A DNA stretch of 64,000 nucleotides from Palsa-461 sp036844945 (GCA_036844945.1 DAIUEV010000001.1:62001-126000); one strand, 5' to 3'; counted from the stretch's first letter, positions 7,819-16,130 are shown. Numbers and translations are program-made. Notes: generated by a model not told the origin, from the sequence alone.

Positions 7819-8760
7819 TCAGCGGAACAGCACCGAGATGCTCTCGCGGCGCGCGATCCGGCGGATCGCCTCGCCGAACAGCGGGGCCACCGAGACCACC
7901 TCGACCATGTCGGGGAGCGCGACCGGCTGGGTCTCGACGCTGTCGGTCATGAAGAGGGTCCCGATGGGGCTGGCCTCGAGTCTCTCGATGGCCTGGCCGG
8001 CCAGGAGGCCGTGGCTCACCGCTGCGTGGACCCCGAGCGCGCCCCGTTCGGTCAGGATCCGGGCCGCGTCGACGAGCGTGCCGGCCGAGATGGCGAAGTC
8101 GTCCACGATCAGCGCGGTGCATCCCTCGACCGAACCGATCAGCTCGACCACCTCGGCCGTCTCGGTGTGGTCGATCCGGCGCTTGTCGGCGATGGCGAGC
8201 GGGGCCCGGAGCCGCTCCGACCACTGGCGGGCCTTCTTGGCGAACCCCGCGTCGGGGGCCACCACCACCAGGTCGGGAAGCCCCTTGGCCTCGATCGCGT
8301 CGCAAAGCGGGGGCATCGCGTAGAGGTCGTCGACAGGGACCTTGAAGAACCCCTGGACCTGTGGCGCGTGGAGGTCCAGGGTGACCACCCGGTCGGCGCC
8401 GGCAGCCTCGATGGCATCCGCGCACACCCGCGCTCGGATGGAGACGCGGGGCTCGTCCTTCTTGTCGCCCTTTGCGTAACTGAGGTACGGGATCACCGCG
8501 GTGACCGAGGCCGCGCTGGCGCGTTTGATGGCGTCGATCCAGAACAGGAGCTCCATGAAGTTGTCGTTGGCGGGGAAGGCGGTTCCCTGGACGAGGAACA
8601 CGTCCCGGCCCCGGACGTTCTCAAGGACCCGCACGAAGAGGTTGCCCTCCGAGAATCGGAGGGTCTCGGACGCTCCGAGTTCGCAGTCCAGATAGCCGGC
8701 GATCGCCGAGCCGAGCTTGCGGCTGGCTGAGCCGGCCAGCAGGACGAATTCGTCCGCCAT
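7819..8760 (-). CDS. prs: Ribose-phosphate pyrophosphokinase
   Basis: This enzyme makes PRPP from ribose 5-phosphate and ATP. The 313-residue protein has the tandem phosphoribosyltransferase fold: VIPYLSYAKGDKKDEPRVSI and VTLDLHAPQVQGFF match the ATP and metal regions, and LIVDDFAISAGTLVDAA is the PRPP loop. Several positions differ from classical class I Prs, where the loops read RQDRK and DDMIDTAGT; here they read AKGDKK and DDFAISAGT. The ATG at 8760 starts MADEFVLLAGSAS, matching the family. An upstream open extension runs into non-coding DNA. It sits upstream of purK-purE. Confidence 0.85.
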   Translation of the reverse strand: MADEFVLLAGSASRKLGSAIAGYLDCELGASETLRFSEGNLFVRVLENVRGRDVFLVQGTAFPANDNFMELLFWIDAIKRASAASVTAVIPYLSYAKGDKKDEPRVSIRARVCADAIEAAGADRVVTLDLHAPQVQGFFKVPVDDLYAMPPLCDAIEAKGLPDLVVVAPDAGFAKKARQWSERLRAPLAIADKRRIDHTETAEVVELIGSVEGCTALIVDDFAISAGTLVDAARILTERGALGVHAAVSHGLLAGQAIERLEASPIGTLFMTDSVETQPVALPDMVEVVSVAPLFGEAIRRIARRESISVLFR

Positions 8761-8809
8761 GGGGCCGAACGCTACTTGGCGGCCCCGGCCCAGCCGTGAG
8801 CCCTCCTCG

Positions 8810-9415
8810 TCAGAACTTGACGCTGGTGTGTTTGAACTCGTTGAGGTCCGGGCCCTCGGCGACCAGCTCCACCACGTGCTCGATCGTCGCCCGGGCGCGG
8901 GCCGCATCGCCCATGGGTCTCGACATCAACCGGACGAAGACGGCCTGGTCGCCCACGATGAATGTCGGCACCCCGAACATCTTGTGGGTGTCCACCTCCC
9001 ATTCGTGGGTCTTGCGCACCTCGGCATCGGGCCAGGAGTCCCGCAGCTCGGCGAAGACCGCGTCGGCGTCGACGCCGGCCGAGGTGAGCGCGTCCCGGAC
9101 CACCGCCTCGTCGCGCAGGTCGCCGCTCTTGTCGTGGCGGGCCGCGAAGAGCGCCCAGTGGGCGTCGAGGAACTGGTCGGGGAACCGGTCCCGCACCACC
9201 ACGCCGGCGTTCAGTGCCAGCAGGTCGGGTGCCTTCTCGGGAGTGTCCCAGACGGACGGCTCGCCTTCGGCCACGTGCACCTGGCTGAGCGAGAACGGCG
9301 TGAAGGTGACGTCCCAGTCGGCGCCGTCGCGCAGCCCGGCCACGAGGTGCTCGTGGGCGTTCCGGGCGAACGGGCATCGGTAGTCCCAGCTGACGGTGAA
9401 GGGAGGAAGGCTCAT
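8810..9415 (-). CDS. DsbA-family thioredoxin-fold protein
   Basis: The 201-residue protein has a thioredoxin-like N-terminus, VSWDYRCPFARNAHEHL, and the late cis-proline strand FGVPTFIVGDQAVFVRL typical of the DsbA/HCCA-isomerase/FrnE superfamily. The active site reads CPFA, so only one of the two cysteines of a redox CxxC is present. This argues against a classical disulfide oxidase and in favour of an isomerase or glutathione/mycothiol-transferase-like role. No signal peptide is present, so it should be cytoplasmic. It lies 49 bases upstream of prs, on the same strand. The substrate cannot be stated. Confidence 0.75.
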   Translation of the reverse strand: MSLPPFTVSWDYRCPFARNAHEHLVAGLRDGADWDVTFTPFSLSQVHVAEGEPSVWDTPEKAPDLLALNAGVVVRDRFPDQFLDAHWALFAARHDKSGDLRDEAVVRDALTSAGVDADAVFAELRDSWPDAEVRKTHEWEVDTHKMFGVPTFIVGDQAVFVRLMSRPMGDAARARATIEHVVELVAEGPDLNEFKHTSVKF

Positions 9416-9470
9416 AGCTGGCCCAACGTCCTCACCGTGCCCCCGATTCCCAGTTCGCCGATGTCCGACC

Positions 9471-10256
9471 TCAGGAGGCGGCCTGGACCGGGGTGTAGGC
9501 GGGGCAGAGCTCCTGGAAGTTGCAGAACCGGCACAGGCCGGAGGGCCGGGGGCGGAAGTCCTCCTTCTCGCAGGCCCGCTCGATCGCCGACCAGACCGCG
9601 GTGGTCCGCATGCGGTGACCCCGGACCGACTGCTCGGTGGGGGTCGCGACGATCGCCACCGGATCGCGCAGATACAGCAGTTTCACCTGGGCCGGGTACC
9701 GGCCGAGCACCTGTTGGCAGAGCAAGGCGTAGGTGTGGACCCCCTGGAGGCGGCCCTGCTCGAACTGGGTCGACGGGGCCCGACCGGTCTTGTAGTCGAC
9801 CACGACGAGCTCGCCGTCCTCGGTCAGGTCCAGCCGGTCGATGATGCCCCGCAGGACCATGTCGCCGATCCCGGCCTCGAGCCCGAGCTCCACCCCGACC
9901 GTGTGGACGGCGTCGGGGTCCTCGATCCGGAAGTAGTTGTGCAGGAGCACCTCGGCGTCGGCCCGGAACTCCGCGGCCTCGTCGATGTCGAGGCCGAGTT
10001 CGACGAACTCCGGGTCGTCCTGGAGGCCGTCCCAGGCTTGGTCCAATGCGTCGAGTGCCGCCTCGACGGTCCGGCGGCCGGCCGGCTGGCCCCAGAAGAG
10101 CCGCTCGAGCGCTGCGTGGACGAGGGTCCCCTTGACCGCGTGCGGCGAGGGGGGCTCCGGAAGGTGGTCGATGATCGAGTACCGGAAGGCGAGCGGGCAG
10201 TCGGTGAAGGCGGATGCCTTGGAGGGGGAAAGTGTCCGGGGCAGCTCGAAGGCCAT
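9471..10256 (-). CDS. RecB-family PD-(D/E)XK exonuclease with Fe-S type cysteines
   Basis: This 261-residue stand-alone nuclease resembles the RecB/AddB/Cas4 nuclease module. The N-terminal motif LSPSKASAFTDCPLAFRY carries the first Cys, GTLVHAALERLFW gives the conserved His, and IIDRLDLTEDGELVVVDYKTGRAPS supplies the catalytic D...(D/E)xK. The C-terminal cluster RPSGLCRFCNFQELCPAY supplies three more cysteines, so four Cys frame the domain as in Fe-S-stabilised AddB and Cas4. No CRISPR array or cas gene is nearby, so Cas4 is unlikely. Mycobacteria carry a similar stand-alone RecB-like protein (Rv2119). Confidence 0.82.
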   Translation of the reverse strand: MAFELPRTLSPSKASAFTDCPLAFRYSIIDHLPEPPSPHAVKGTLVHAALERLFWGQPAGRRTVEAALDALDQAWDGLQDDPEFVELGLDIDEAAEFRADAEVLLHNYFRIEDPDAVHTVGVELGLEAGIGDMVLRGIIDRLDLTEDGELVVVDYKTGRAPSTQFEQGRLQGVHTYALLCQQVLGRYPAQVKLLYLRDPVAIVATPTEQSVRGHRMRTTAVWSAIERACEKEDFRPRPSGLCRFCNFQELCPAYTPVQAAS

Positions 10257-10342
10257 GGCGCGTAGGTTACGGCCCGCCTGTGACGGCGGCCCGGACCCTC
10301 CGCACCTGGGCGGCGGCCCGCGACCCCGGTTAGAAATGCCCG

Positions 10343-10930
10343 ATGGAACATTTCCTTCAGTCCTCGGGCTACGCCGCGGTCTTCGTACTGGCGCTGGTGG
10401 AGGCCATCTGCGTCCCGTTCCCCTCGGAGATCACCTTCGGGTTCGGCGGCGCACTGGCGGCTGAGGGGCACTTCAGTCTCGCCGCGGTCATCGGGATCGG
10501 CATCGCCGGCGAGTTCCTGGGCTCGCTGATCGGCTACACGGTCGGGCGCACCGGGGGCCGGGCTCTGGTCGACCGCTACGGCAAGTACGTCCTCGTCTCG
10601 CACGCCGACCTCGACCGCGCCCATGGGTTCCTCACCAAGCGGGGCGACTGGTCGGTGGCGCTCGGCCGGGTCCTGCCGTTCGTCCGGACGTTCGTCTCGA
10701 TCGTGGCCGGGATCGGGGAGATGGCGGCGGTGCCGTTCGCGATCTTCTCTCTGATCGGTACGGCCGTGTACTCCGCCGCGGTGGCGGGCGCCGGCTACGC
10801 CCTCGGCTCGAGCTGGCACCGGCTGGTGAAGGGCTTCACCGACGCGGGGTTCGTGGTGCTCGGCCTCGTCGTCCTGGCGGTGGCGTTCTTCGTGTGGCAC
10901 CGACTGCGCGTGATGCGGGACCGGGGCTGA
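10343..10930 (+). CDS. DedA/SNARE-associated family membrane protein
   Basis: DedA proteins are polytopic membrane proteins, some of which flip undecaprenyl phosphate or phosphatidylethanolamine. The 195-residue product has about five hydrophobic segments. The family motifs are visible as VPFPSEITFGFGGALAAEG near residue 24, GRTGGRALVDRYGKY near 70, and the basic GRVLPFVRTFVSIVAGIGEM near 111, which has the conserved Arg and Gly residues. It is divergent from the RecB-like gene with an 86-base gap, and the next gene starts 4 bases after its stop, suggesting a two-gene operon. Confidence 0.88.
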   Translation: MEHFLQSSGYAAVFVLALVEAICVPFPSEITFGFGGALAAEGHFSLAAVIGIGIAGEFLGSLIGYTVGRTGGRALVDRYGKYVLVSHADLDRAHGFLTKRGDWSVALGRVLPFVRTFVSIVAGIGEMAAVPFAIFSLIGTAVYSAAVAGAGYALGSSWHRLVKGFTDAGFVVLGLVVLAVAFFVWHRLRVMRDRG

Positions 10931-10934
10931 GCCG

Positions 10935-12062
10935 TTGGTGGGGGAGCCGGTCCGCATCGTCGCGTTCGCGATCGGCCTAGCCCTCGTCCTCGCCACCGCG
11001 GCGAGCGTCTTCACCACGCTCGTCATCCCGAGGGCCACTTCGTCTCGGCTCTTGCGGTCGGTGTCCCGCATCCTGGCCGGCGCCGTCAGGCCGTTTCTCC
11101 GCCGGCTCGACACCTACGAGGCCAAGGACCGCGTCGTCGCCCTCGTCGGACCCTTCGGTCTCGTCGCGCTCTTCGGCGCATGGCTGTTGCTCTTGGTGAT
11201 CGGGTTCGGCCTGATGATCTGGTGGGTCAGCGGGGAGAACCTCACCGGATCGCTCGGGGTGTCCGGCTCGTCGATCTTCACGCTCGGCATCCTGAGCGGC
11301 ACGAGGGGCGCCAACAAGGCCCTCGACATCATCGAGGCCGGGGCGGGGTTCGGGGTGATCGCGCTCGAGATCGCCTATCTGCCGACGCTGTACGCAGCGT
11401 TCTCGGCCCGCGAAGCGGAGGTGACGATGCTCGCGGCCCGCGGCGGCGTCCCCGCCTGGGGCCCCGAGATCCTGGCCCGCAACGTCCGCTTCGAGACCGT
11501 CGACGAGCTCCCGGGGTTCTACGCCACCTGGGAGCGATGGGCCGCGGCGGTGTCCGAGAGCCACACCGGTTACCCCTCCCTCATATGGTTCCGCTCGCCC
11601 GATGCGACGCGCTCGTGGTTGCTGGCACTGTCGGCGGTGCTCGACGCCGCGGCCCTGCACGTGGCGCTTGCCCCCGCGGCGGCCCCCCGCCAGGCCCGCC
11701 TGGCGCTGCGGATGGGAACCAATTGCCTGCGCTCGCTGGCCGACGCTCTGCACATCTCCTACGACCCCGACCCGCGCCCGACCGACCCGATCCGGCTCCG
11801 CCGGTCGGAGTTCGACCGGGGCTTCGACCTCCTCGAGGCGGTGCACTTCCCGATCGAGACCACCCGGGAGGAGGGCTGGCGCCACTTCGCCGGCTGGCGG
11901 GTGAACTACGAGTCGATCGTCGACGACCTCACCCGGCTGGTGATGCCACCCCCGGCCCCGTGGCTGCTGGAGCGGCCCGGGATCGGCGACGCCCGCTTCC
12001 CGGCCATCCTCAACCGGACCCCTGACGACCCGGAGGGTGCGAACACCCCGCGCAAGAAGTGA
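10935..12062 (+). CDS. Two-TM ion-channel-like membrane protein with large cytoplasmic domain
   Basis: This 375-residue protein has an N-terminal hydrophobic helix (about 7-28), a second at about 72-98, a re-entrant-like stretch GSSIFTLGILSGTRG near 112-126, and another helix ending near 155. This layout resembles the pore module of two-TM potassium channels, where the filter would read TxGYG. Here it reads TLGILSG, so potassium selectivity is doubtful. The remaining 210 residues are soluble, with no family I recognise. The start may be TTG at 10935 or GTG one codon later. It probably forms an operon with the DedA gene. I call it channel-like by layout only. Confidence 0.6.
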   Translation: MVGEPVRIVAFAIGLALVLATAASVFTTLVIPRATSSRLLRSVSRILAGAVRPFLRRLDTYEAKDRVVALVGPFGLVALFGAWLLLLVIGFGLMIWWVSGENLTGSLGVSGSSIFTLGILSGTRGANKALDIIEAGAGFGVIALEIAYLPTLYAAFSAREAEVTMLAARGGVPAWGPEILARNVRFETVDELPGFYATWERWAAAVSESHTGYPSLIWFRSPDATRSWLLALSAVLDAAALHVALAPAAAPRQARLALRMGTNCLRSLADALHISYDPDPRPTDPIRLRRSEFDRGFDLLEAVHFPIETTREEGWRHFAGWRVNYESIVDDLTRLVMPPPAPWLLERPGIGDARFPAILNRTPDDPEGANTPRKK

Positions 12063-12065
12063 GTC

Positions 12066-12214
12066 TCAGCGCAGGGCGGCCCGCATCGCCTTGCGCAGCA
12101 CCTCCTCGTAGGCCTCGACCGGGTTGTGGCCCCGGGAGGCCGCCGCCAACAGATAGAAGGAGGAGGTGGTCTTCCCGACACCGCCCTTTACGCGTTGCCG
12201 ACCACGATGCGCAC
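12066..12214 (-). pseudogene. Frameshifted, truncated ParA/Soj-type ATPase remnant
   Basis: On the minus strand a GTG at 12214 opens VRIVVGNA, the typical first strand of a ParA/MinD ATPase, and hits TAA at 12188-12190. One frame over, KGGVGKTTSSFYLLAAASRG follows at once; KGGVGKTT is the deviant Walker A of ParA. The natural spacing (N-x-KGGVGKTT) is broken by a 2-base excess. Only about 20 codons (HNPVEAYEEVLRKAMRAALR) remain before the stop at 12066, where an intact protein would have some 200 more. The frame break plus an internal loss mark it as a gene remnant. A sequencing error could explain the shift but not the missing body. Confidence 0.6.
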
Positions 12215-12286
12215 CGGCGACCTCCCGCTCGGGCCGGGCCGACACGCCCGGAGCAGCGGAATCGACTGCCGGGCGTCCCGGGGCGG

Positions 12287-12727
12287 TCAGCTGGAACGGT
12301 CGGCGGCCGGCCAGTCGGGGTCGAGCTGGCGGAGGAAGACGGCGCAGCGTTCCTCCTCGTCCGCCTCGCCTATCTCGCCGGCCGCCGACCGGAGCGCGTC
12401 GAGGCAAGCGAGGAACCCGCGGTTCGAGGGATGGGCCCAACGTACGTACCCCGAGCCCCGCCAGCCCGCCGCCCGCAGGGAGTCGAGGCCCCGGTGGTAG
12501 CCCACCCGGGCGAAGGCATAGCGGGTGACCGGGTCCTCGGCGCACCCGGCCAGCCCGGCCCAGGCCTGGAGGCACCGCGGCGAGGCGGCGGCCACCGCTG
12601 CGTAGGCGGCCCGCTGCTCGGACGGCGGACGGGCACCGGCGGCATCGAGGGCGGCCGTGAGCTCGGGGGAGGGGGGCGGGAGGACGGTCTCGGGGGTCCC
12701 CGCCGTGAAGCTGACCGATGTGCTCAC
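12287..12727 (-). CDS. DUF3151 family protein
   Basis: This 146-residue protein matches the actinobacterial DUF3151 family of unknown function. Recognisable segments are CLQAWAGLAG, the helix pair YAFARVGYHRGLDSLRAAGW, and HPSNRGFLACLDALRSAAGEIGEADEEERC. It looks all-helical and TPR-like, with no signal peptide or enzyme motif. The GTG start at 12727 forms a GTGA overlap with the stop of the upstream TetR gene, so the two are translationally coupled. A ParA remnant lies just downstream. No function is assigned. Confidence 0.82.
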   Translation of the reverse strand: MSTSVSFTAGTPETVLPPPSPELTAALDAAGARPPSEQRAAYAAVAAASPRCLQAWAGLAGCAEDPVTRYAFARVGYHRGLDSLRAAGWRGSGYVRWAHPSNRGFLACLDALRSAAGEIGEADEEERCAVFLRQLDPDWPAADRSS

Positions 12728-13398
12728 CCGGCCACCGCCCGGCGGGCCTCGGCCCGCGTGCGGTCCCGCTCGTCGGCGAGCGCGACCGTCTCGGCCGAGA
12801 CGGGGGCAGCCAGCACCGCGGTCACGAGGTCGACGAGGTGGCCGACGAACAGGCGGTCGTCGGTGTGGGGCCCCGACGCGGCCCGGCGGCCGAGTTCGCC
12901 GGTGGCCAGCCGGATGGCCGTGAATCTTCGGTGGAGACGCACCGCCTCTGGGTCCATCAGCGGCGCGACGTGCGCCCGCCACCGCTCGACGCTGTTGGAC
13001 GGCCCGCCGAAGGCGAGCGTCTCCTCTCCCTTCGGGCGGTTGACCAGTTCGGCGTAGATCTGCAGGAACTCGGGCCCGCCGTCTGGGTCGCCGAGCTTGG
13101 CGGCCCACGGCATGATCAGCGCGGCGGACACCGCCCGCAGCCCGGCGCCGTCGACTTCGCACCGGTCCAGCAGGGCATGCCGCCGGGCGTCGACGTCGGC
13201 GAGGTGCTTGGCGAGGATCGCCCGCACGACCCCGGCGCGGTCCTTGAAGTGGTACTGGAGGCCGACCGTGTTGCGGGTCCCCGACGCCCGCGTGATCTCC
13301 CGGAGGCTCGCCCCCTCGACCCCTCGCGACGCGAGGAGCTGCTCGGCCGCGCCGAGCAGGCGCTCCCGGGTCGGCTCGGTCCGCGCGACAGTGGCCAT
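12724..13398 (-). CDS. TetR-family transcriptional regulator
   Basis: The 224-residue protein has an N-terminal TetR helix-turn-helix: RERLLGAAEQLLASRGVEGASLREITRASG followed by VGLQYHFKDRAGVVRAIL (residues about 10-60; the family usually has YYHF or YRHF at that site). The C-terminal ligand-binding domain is unclassified. The ATG at 13398 fits the family N-terminus; a longer open frame runs into the divergent gene. It faces an acyl-CoA dehydrogenase gene across a 111-base gap with a strong inverted repeat, so regulation of that gene and of itself is the natural inference. DUF3151 is coupled downstream. Confidence 0.88.
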   Translation of the reverse strand: MATVARTEPTRERLLGAAEQLLASRGVEGASLREITRASGTRNTVGLQYHFKDRAGVVRAILAKHLADVDARRHALLDRCEVDGAGLRAVSAALIMPWAAKLGDPDGGPEFLQIYAELVNRPKGEETLAFGGPSNSVERWRAHVAPLMDPEAVRLHRRFTAIRLATGELGRRAASGPHTDDRLFVGHLVDLVTAVLAAPVSAETVALADERDRTRAEARRAVAG

Positions 13399-13433
13399 CG
13401 GCGCGAGGCTAGCCGCGGCCCCGGGCGCATAAA

Positions 13434-13462
13434 GCGGTTGCCTGGTATTGTCAGGCAGCCGC
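13434..13462. promoter_or_regulatory. Inverted repeat, probable TetR operator
   Basis: Two 11-base arms, GCGGTTGCCTG and CAGGCAGCCGC, are reverse complements at 10 of 11 positions, with the 7-base spacer gtattgt. The repeat lies centrally in the divergent gap between the TetR gene and the acyl-CoA dehydrogenase gene, which is the usual place for an autoregulatory TetR operator. The repeat is seen directly; the link to this regulator is inferred from position. Confidence 0.6.
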
Positions 13463-13509
13463 CTTACCCTCGGTGGCTGACCCGACGCGAACCGACAAGG
13501 AGCGCTGCT

Positions 13510-14784
13510 ATGGCGTGGGACTTCTCCACCGAGCCCGAGTTCCAAGAGAAGCTCGACTGGGTCGAGCGCTTCTGCAAGGAGGAGATCGAGCCCCTCGACC
13601 TCGTCTTCCCCGGCGCGGTGCGCTCGCGCAACCCGAAGGTGAAGGCCCTCGTCGATCCGCTCAAGCAGCAGGTGAAGGACCAGGGCCTGTGGGCGCTCTT
13701 TCTCGACCCCGAGCTCGGCGGCCCCGGTTTCGGACAGCTGAAGCTGGCGCTCATCAACGAGATCCTCGGCCGGTACGGCTCGGCGCCCGCCATCTTCGGC
13801 ACCGCCGCCCCCGACACGGGGAACATGGAGCTCCTGGCCGCCTACGGCACCGACGAGCAGAAGGACCGCTGGCTCTTCCCGCTCTTGCGTCAGGAGATCT
13901 TCTCGGCCTACTCGATGACCGAGCCCCACGGGGGCTCGGACCCCAACCTCTTCAAGACGGTGGCGGTCCGCGACGGCGAGGAGTGGGTCATCAACGGGGA
14001 GAAGTGGTTCACCTCGGCCGGCCGCGCCGCCGACATCCTCCTCGTCATGTGCGTCAACGGGATGTTCGTCGTGCCCCGCGACACCCCCGGGGTCGACATC
14101 CAGCCGTACCCGTCGACCCACAACCACATCATCTACCGGGACGTCCGGGTGCCCCTCGACCACCTGCTCGGGCCCGAGGACGGTGCCAAGGTCCTGGCCC
14201 AGCGCCGGCTCGGCGGCGGGCGCATCCACCACGCGATGCGCACCATCGCCCAGTGCAAGCGGGCGTTCGACATGATGTGCGAGCGCGCGCTCAGCCGTGA
14301 GTCACACGGGAAGGTCATCGCCGAGCACCAGATGGTGCAGGAGGCGATCGCCAACTCCTACGCCGAGATCAACATGCTGCGCCTGCTCGTCCTCTGGACG
14401 GCCTGGACGATCGACAACTCGAGCACCCAGGCGGCCCGGACCCAGATCGCAGCGTGCAAGTACACCTGCGCGAAGGTGCTGCGCGACGTCTCCTACCGGG
14501 CCCTGCACATCTACGGGTCGCTCGGGACCACCAACCTCACCCCGTTGCAGGCGATGTACGCGAGCGCTCCGACCATGGGCATCGCCGACGGCGTCGACGA
14601 GGTGCACAAGGTCACCGTGGCCCGCAACGTGCTGAAGGACTACAAGCCCCAAGAGGGTTTGTGGCCGACCGAGTACCTCCCGGCCAAGCGCGAGCAGGCG
14701 CGCAAGAAGTTCGCCGAGGTGATCGCGAACGAGCCGGACCTGGCCTCCTATGCCGACGCGGTCGAGAGGCGCGCCTACAGCTAG
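13510..14784 (+). CDS. Acyl-CoA dehydrogenase
   Basis: This 424-residue flavoprotein of the acyl-CoA dehydrogenase family would oxidise an acyl-CoA to the enoyl-CoA with FAD. Visible motifs are AYSMTEPHGGSDP (FAD and substrate loop), WVINGEKWFTSAG, and the C-terminal HIYGSLGTTNLTPL region. The usual catalytic Glu region near the C-terminus reads MGIADGVDEVHKVTVARNVL. The length, somewhat above the usual 380, resembles the group annotated as acyl-CoA dehydrogenase FadE in mycobacteria. AAGGAG lies 8 bases upstream of the ATG. It is divergent from a TetR gene, which probably controls it. The acyl chain specificity is unknown. Confidence 0.88.
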   Translation: MAWDFSTEPEFQEKLDWVERFCKEEIEPLDLVFPGAVRSRNPKVKALVDPLKQQVKDQGLWALFLDPELGGPGFGQLKLALINEILGRYGSAPAIFGTAAPDTGNMELLAAYGTDEQKDRWLFPLLRQEIFSAYSMTEPHGGSDPNLFKTVAVRDGEEWVINGEKWFTSAGRAADILLVMCVNGMFVVPRDTPGVDIQPYPSTHNHIIYRDVRVPLDHLLGPEDGAKVLAQRRLGGGRIHHAMRTIAQCKRAFDMMCERALSRESHGKVIAEHQMVQEAIANSYAEINMLRLLVLWTAWTIDNSSTQAARTQIAACKYTCAKVLRDVSYRALHIYGSLGTTNLTPLQAMYASAPTMGIADGVDEVHKVTVARNVLKDYKPQEGLWPTEYLPAKREQARKKFAEVIANEPDLASYADAVERRAYS

Positions 14785-14788
14785 CGAC

Positions 14789-15076
14789 TCAACGCTCCAT
14801 GGTCGCCTGGATCCCGCGTCCGTGGAAACGCTGCACGATCACCGTGGCCTCTTCCTTGGGGCGGACCGCCACCACCGCCTTGCCGGTGTTGTGGATGCGG
14901 TCGGTCAGCTGCTCGGCACGGGCGAGCGAGTGGTTCAGGATCTCGACCAGGGCCTTGATGACGTGGGCGAACGTGTTGACGTCGTCGTTCCAGACGAGGA
15001 CCGCCCAGAGGTCTTCGTCGTCGACCAGCTTGTCGACGTCTTCGTCGGTGATGACCACTTCGAGCGTCTGGGTCAT
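14789..15076 (-). CDS. clpS: ATP-dependent Clp protease adaptor ClpS
   Basis: ClpS delivers N-degron substrates to the ClpAP or ClpCP protease. The 95-residue protein has the core LVWNDDVNTFAHVIKALVEIL, where the N-D-D-x-N-T motif shapes the N-end-rule binding pocket, and the later HNTGKAVVAVRPKEEA segment. The length is normal. It converges on the acyl-CoA dehydrogenase gene with 4 bases between stops. It stands upstream-divergent to an alpha/beta hydrolase gene. No clp protease gene is present in this window. Confidence 0.92.
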   Translation of the reverse strand: MTQTLEVVITDEDVDKLVDDEDLWAVLVWNDDVNTFAHVIKALVEILNHSLARAEQLTDRIHNTGKAVVAVRPKEEATVIVQRFHGRGIQATMER

Positions 15077-15193
15077 GCTGACCTCCCGCGCCCTGATCGG
15101 AACCGGTGTTTCACCCTAGTGGGTCTCCTCGCTCGGACCCCGGGACCCGCTCGGTCCACGGTCGGCGCGGGCGAGCGTCGGTAACCTCTGCGC

Positions 15194-16027
15194 GTGCTCG
15201 ACGACCCCGGTCAGCGGGCCGCCGACGCGCTGGGCGACCGGGGGCTGCACACGGTCGAGCGCGGGAGCGGCCCGCGGGTCGTCCTCGTCCACGGGGTCGC
15301 CGGGTCCCACATGGTGTGGGACGAGATCGCCCCGTTCCTGGAGGACCGGTTCACGCTCACGAGCGTGGACCTCCTCGGGTACGGGCACTCGCCCAAGCCG
15401 CGGACCGAGTACACCCCGGGGCTCCACGTCGAGGCGCTGCGCCAGTCCCTCGCGCGGGGTCGGATCGAACCTCCCCACACGCTGGTCGGGCTCTCGATGG
15501 GAGCGAACCTGATCCTCGAGTACGCCCGCCGATGGCCCGACGAGGTCGGCGGCCTCGTCGCGATCGGCTTTCCGTATTACTCCTCGGAGCCCGAGGCACG
15601 CTTGGCGCTGCAGCACAACGGCTGGATTCGCCTCACGCTTCGGCATCCGGCCGTCGCGGCCGTGGTCACCCCGGTCGTCTGGAGGATCGGCCGGCACACC
15701 GCGGTGCTCTTCCGGAGCGGGTCGACCCTGTATTCGCCCCCCGTCGCCGCCGACGCGCTGCGGGCCCGATACTCGGCCTTCAAGTCGAGCCTCTTCCACT
15801 GCATGGTCCACTACCGCCAGGACGAGGCTCTGGAGGCGAGCGGGGACCGCCCACGTCTGTTCATCCACGGCGACGACGACCAGTGGGCGGGCCCGGAGGC
15901 CATCGAGAACCCGCTCTCGCGGTATCCGGCCACCAGGGTCGAGGTCATCGAGGGCCCCCACAACCTGGTCGTCGCACAGCCGCGCCGGACGGCCGAGCTC
16001 ATCGCCTGGCACCTCGGGCGGGCCTGA
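15194..16027 (+). CDS. Alpha/beta hydrolase
   Basis: This 277-residue cytoplasmic protein has the alpha/beta hydrolase fold. VVLVHGVAGSHMVWDEI gives the oxyanion region, GLSMGANLILEYARRWP (near residue 102) the nucleophile elbow with Ser, LFIHGDDDQWAGP the acid Asp, and VIEGPHNLV the final His, so the triad appears complete. The substrate class cannot be told; esterase, lipase and C-C hydrolase activities are all compatible. The GTG start follows a 117-base divergent gap with clpS. It stands alone on this strand. Confidence 0.82.
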   Translation: MLDDPGQRAADALGDRGLHTVERGSGPRVVLVHGVAGSHMVWDEIAPFLEDRFTLTSVDLLGYGHSPKPRTEYTPGLHVEALRQSLARGRIEPPHTLVGLSMGANLILEYARRWPDEVGGLVAIGFPYYSSEPEARLALQHNGWIRLTLRHPAVAAVVTPVVWRIGRHTAVLFRSGSTLYSPPVAADALRARYSAFKSSLFHCMVHYRQDEALEASGDRPRLFIHGDDDQWAGPEAIENPLSRYPATRVEVIEGPHNLVVAQPRRTAELIAWHLGRA

Positions 16028-16130
16028 GGCCCGTTGCTCGCCCCGACGGGGAGGCCCATGGCCGAAGGCTCCCCGGTCCGACGGGGGTCGCGCCGTACCA
16101 TTGGCGTGACATTCAGCCAGGTCGGTGGTC

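Noticed and set aside
9471..10256. RecB-like nuclease as Cas4
   Set aside because: It has the four-Cys nuclease pattern, but there are no CRISPR repeats or cas genes in the window. A stand-alone RecB-type nuclease fits better.
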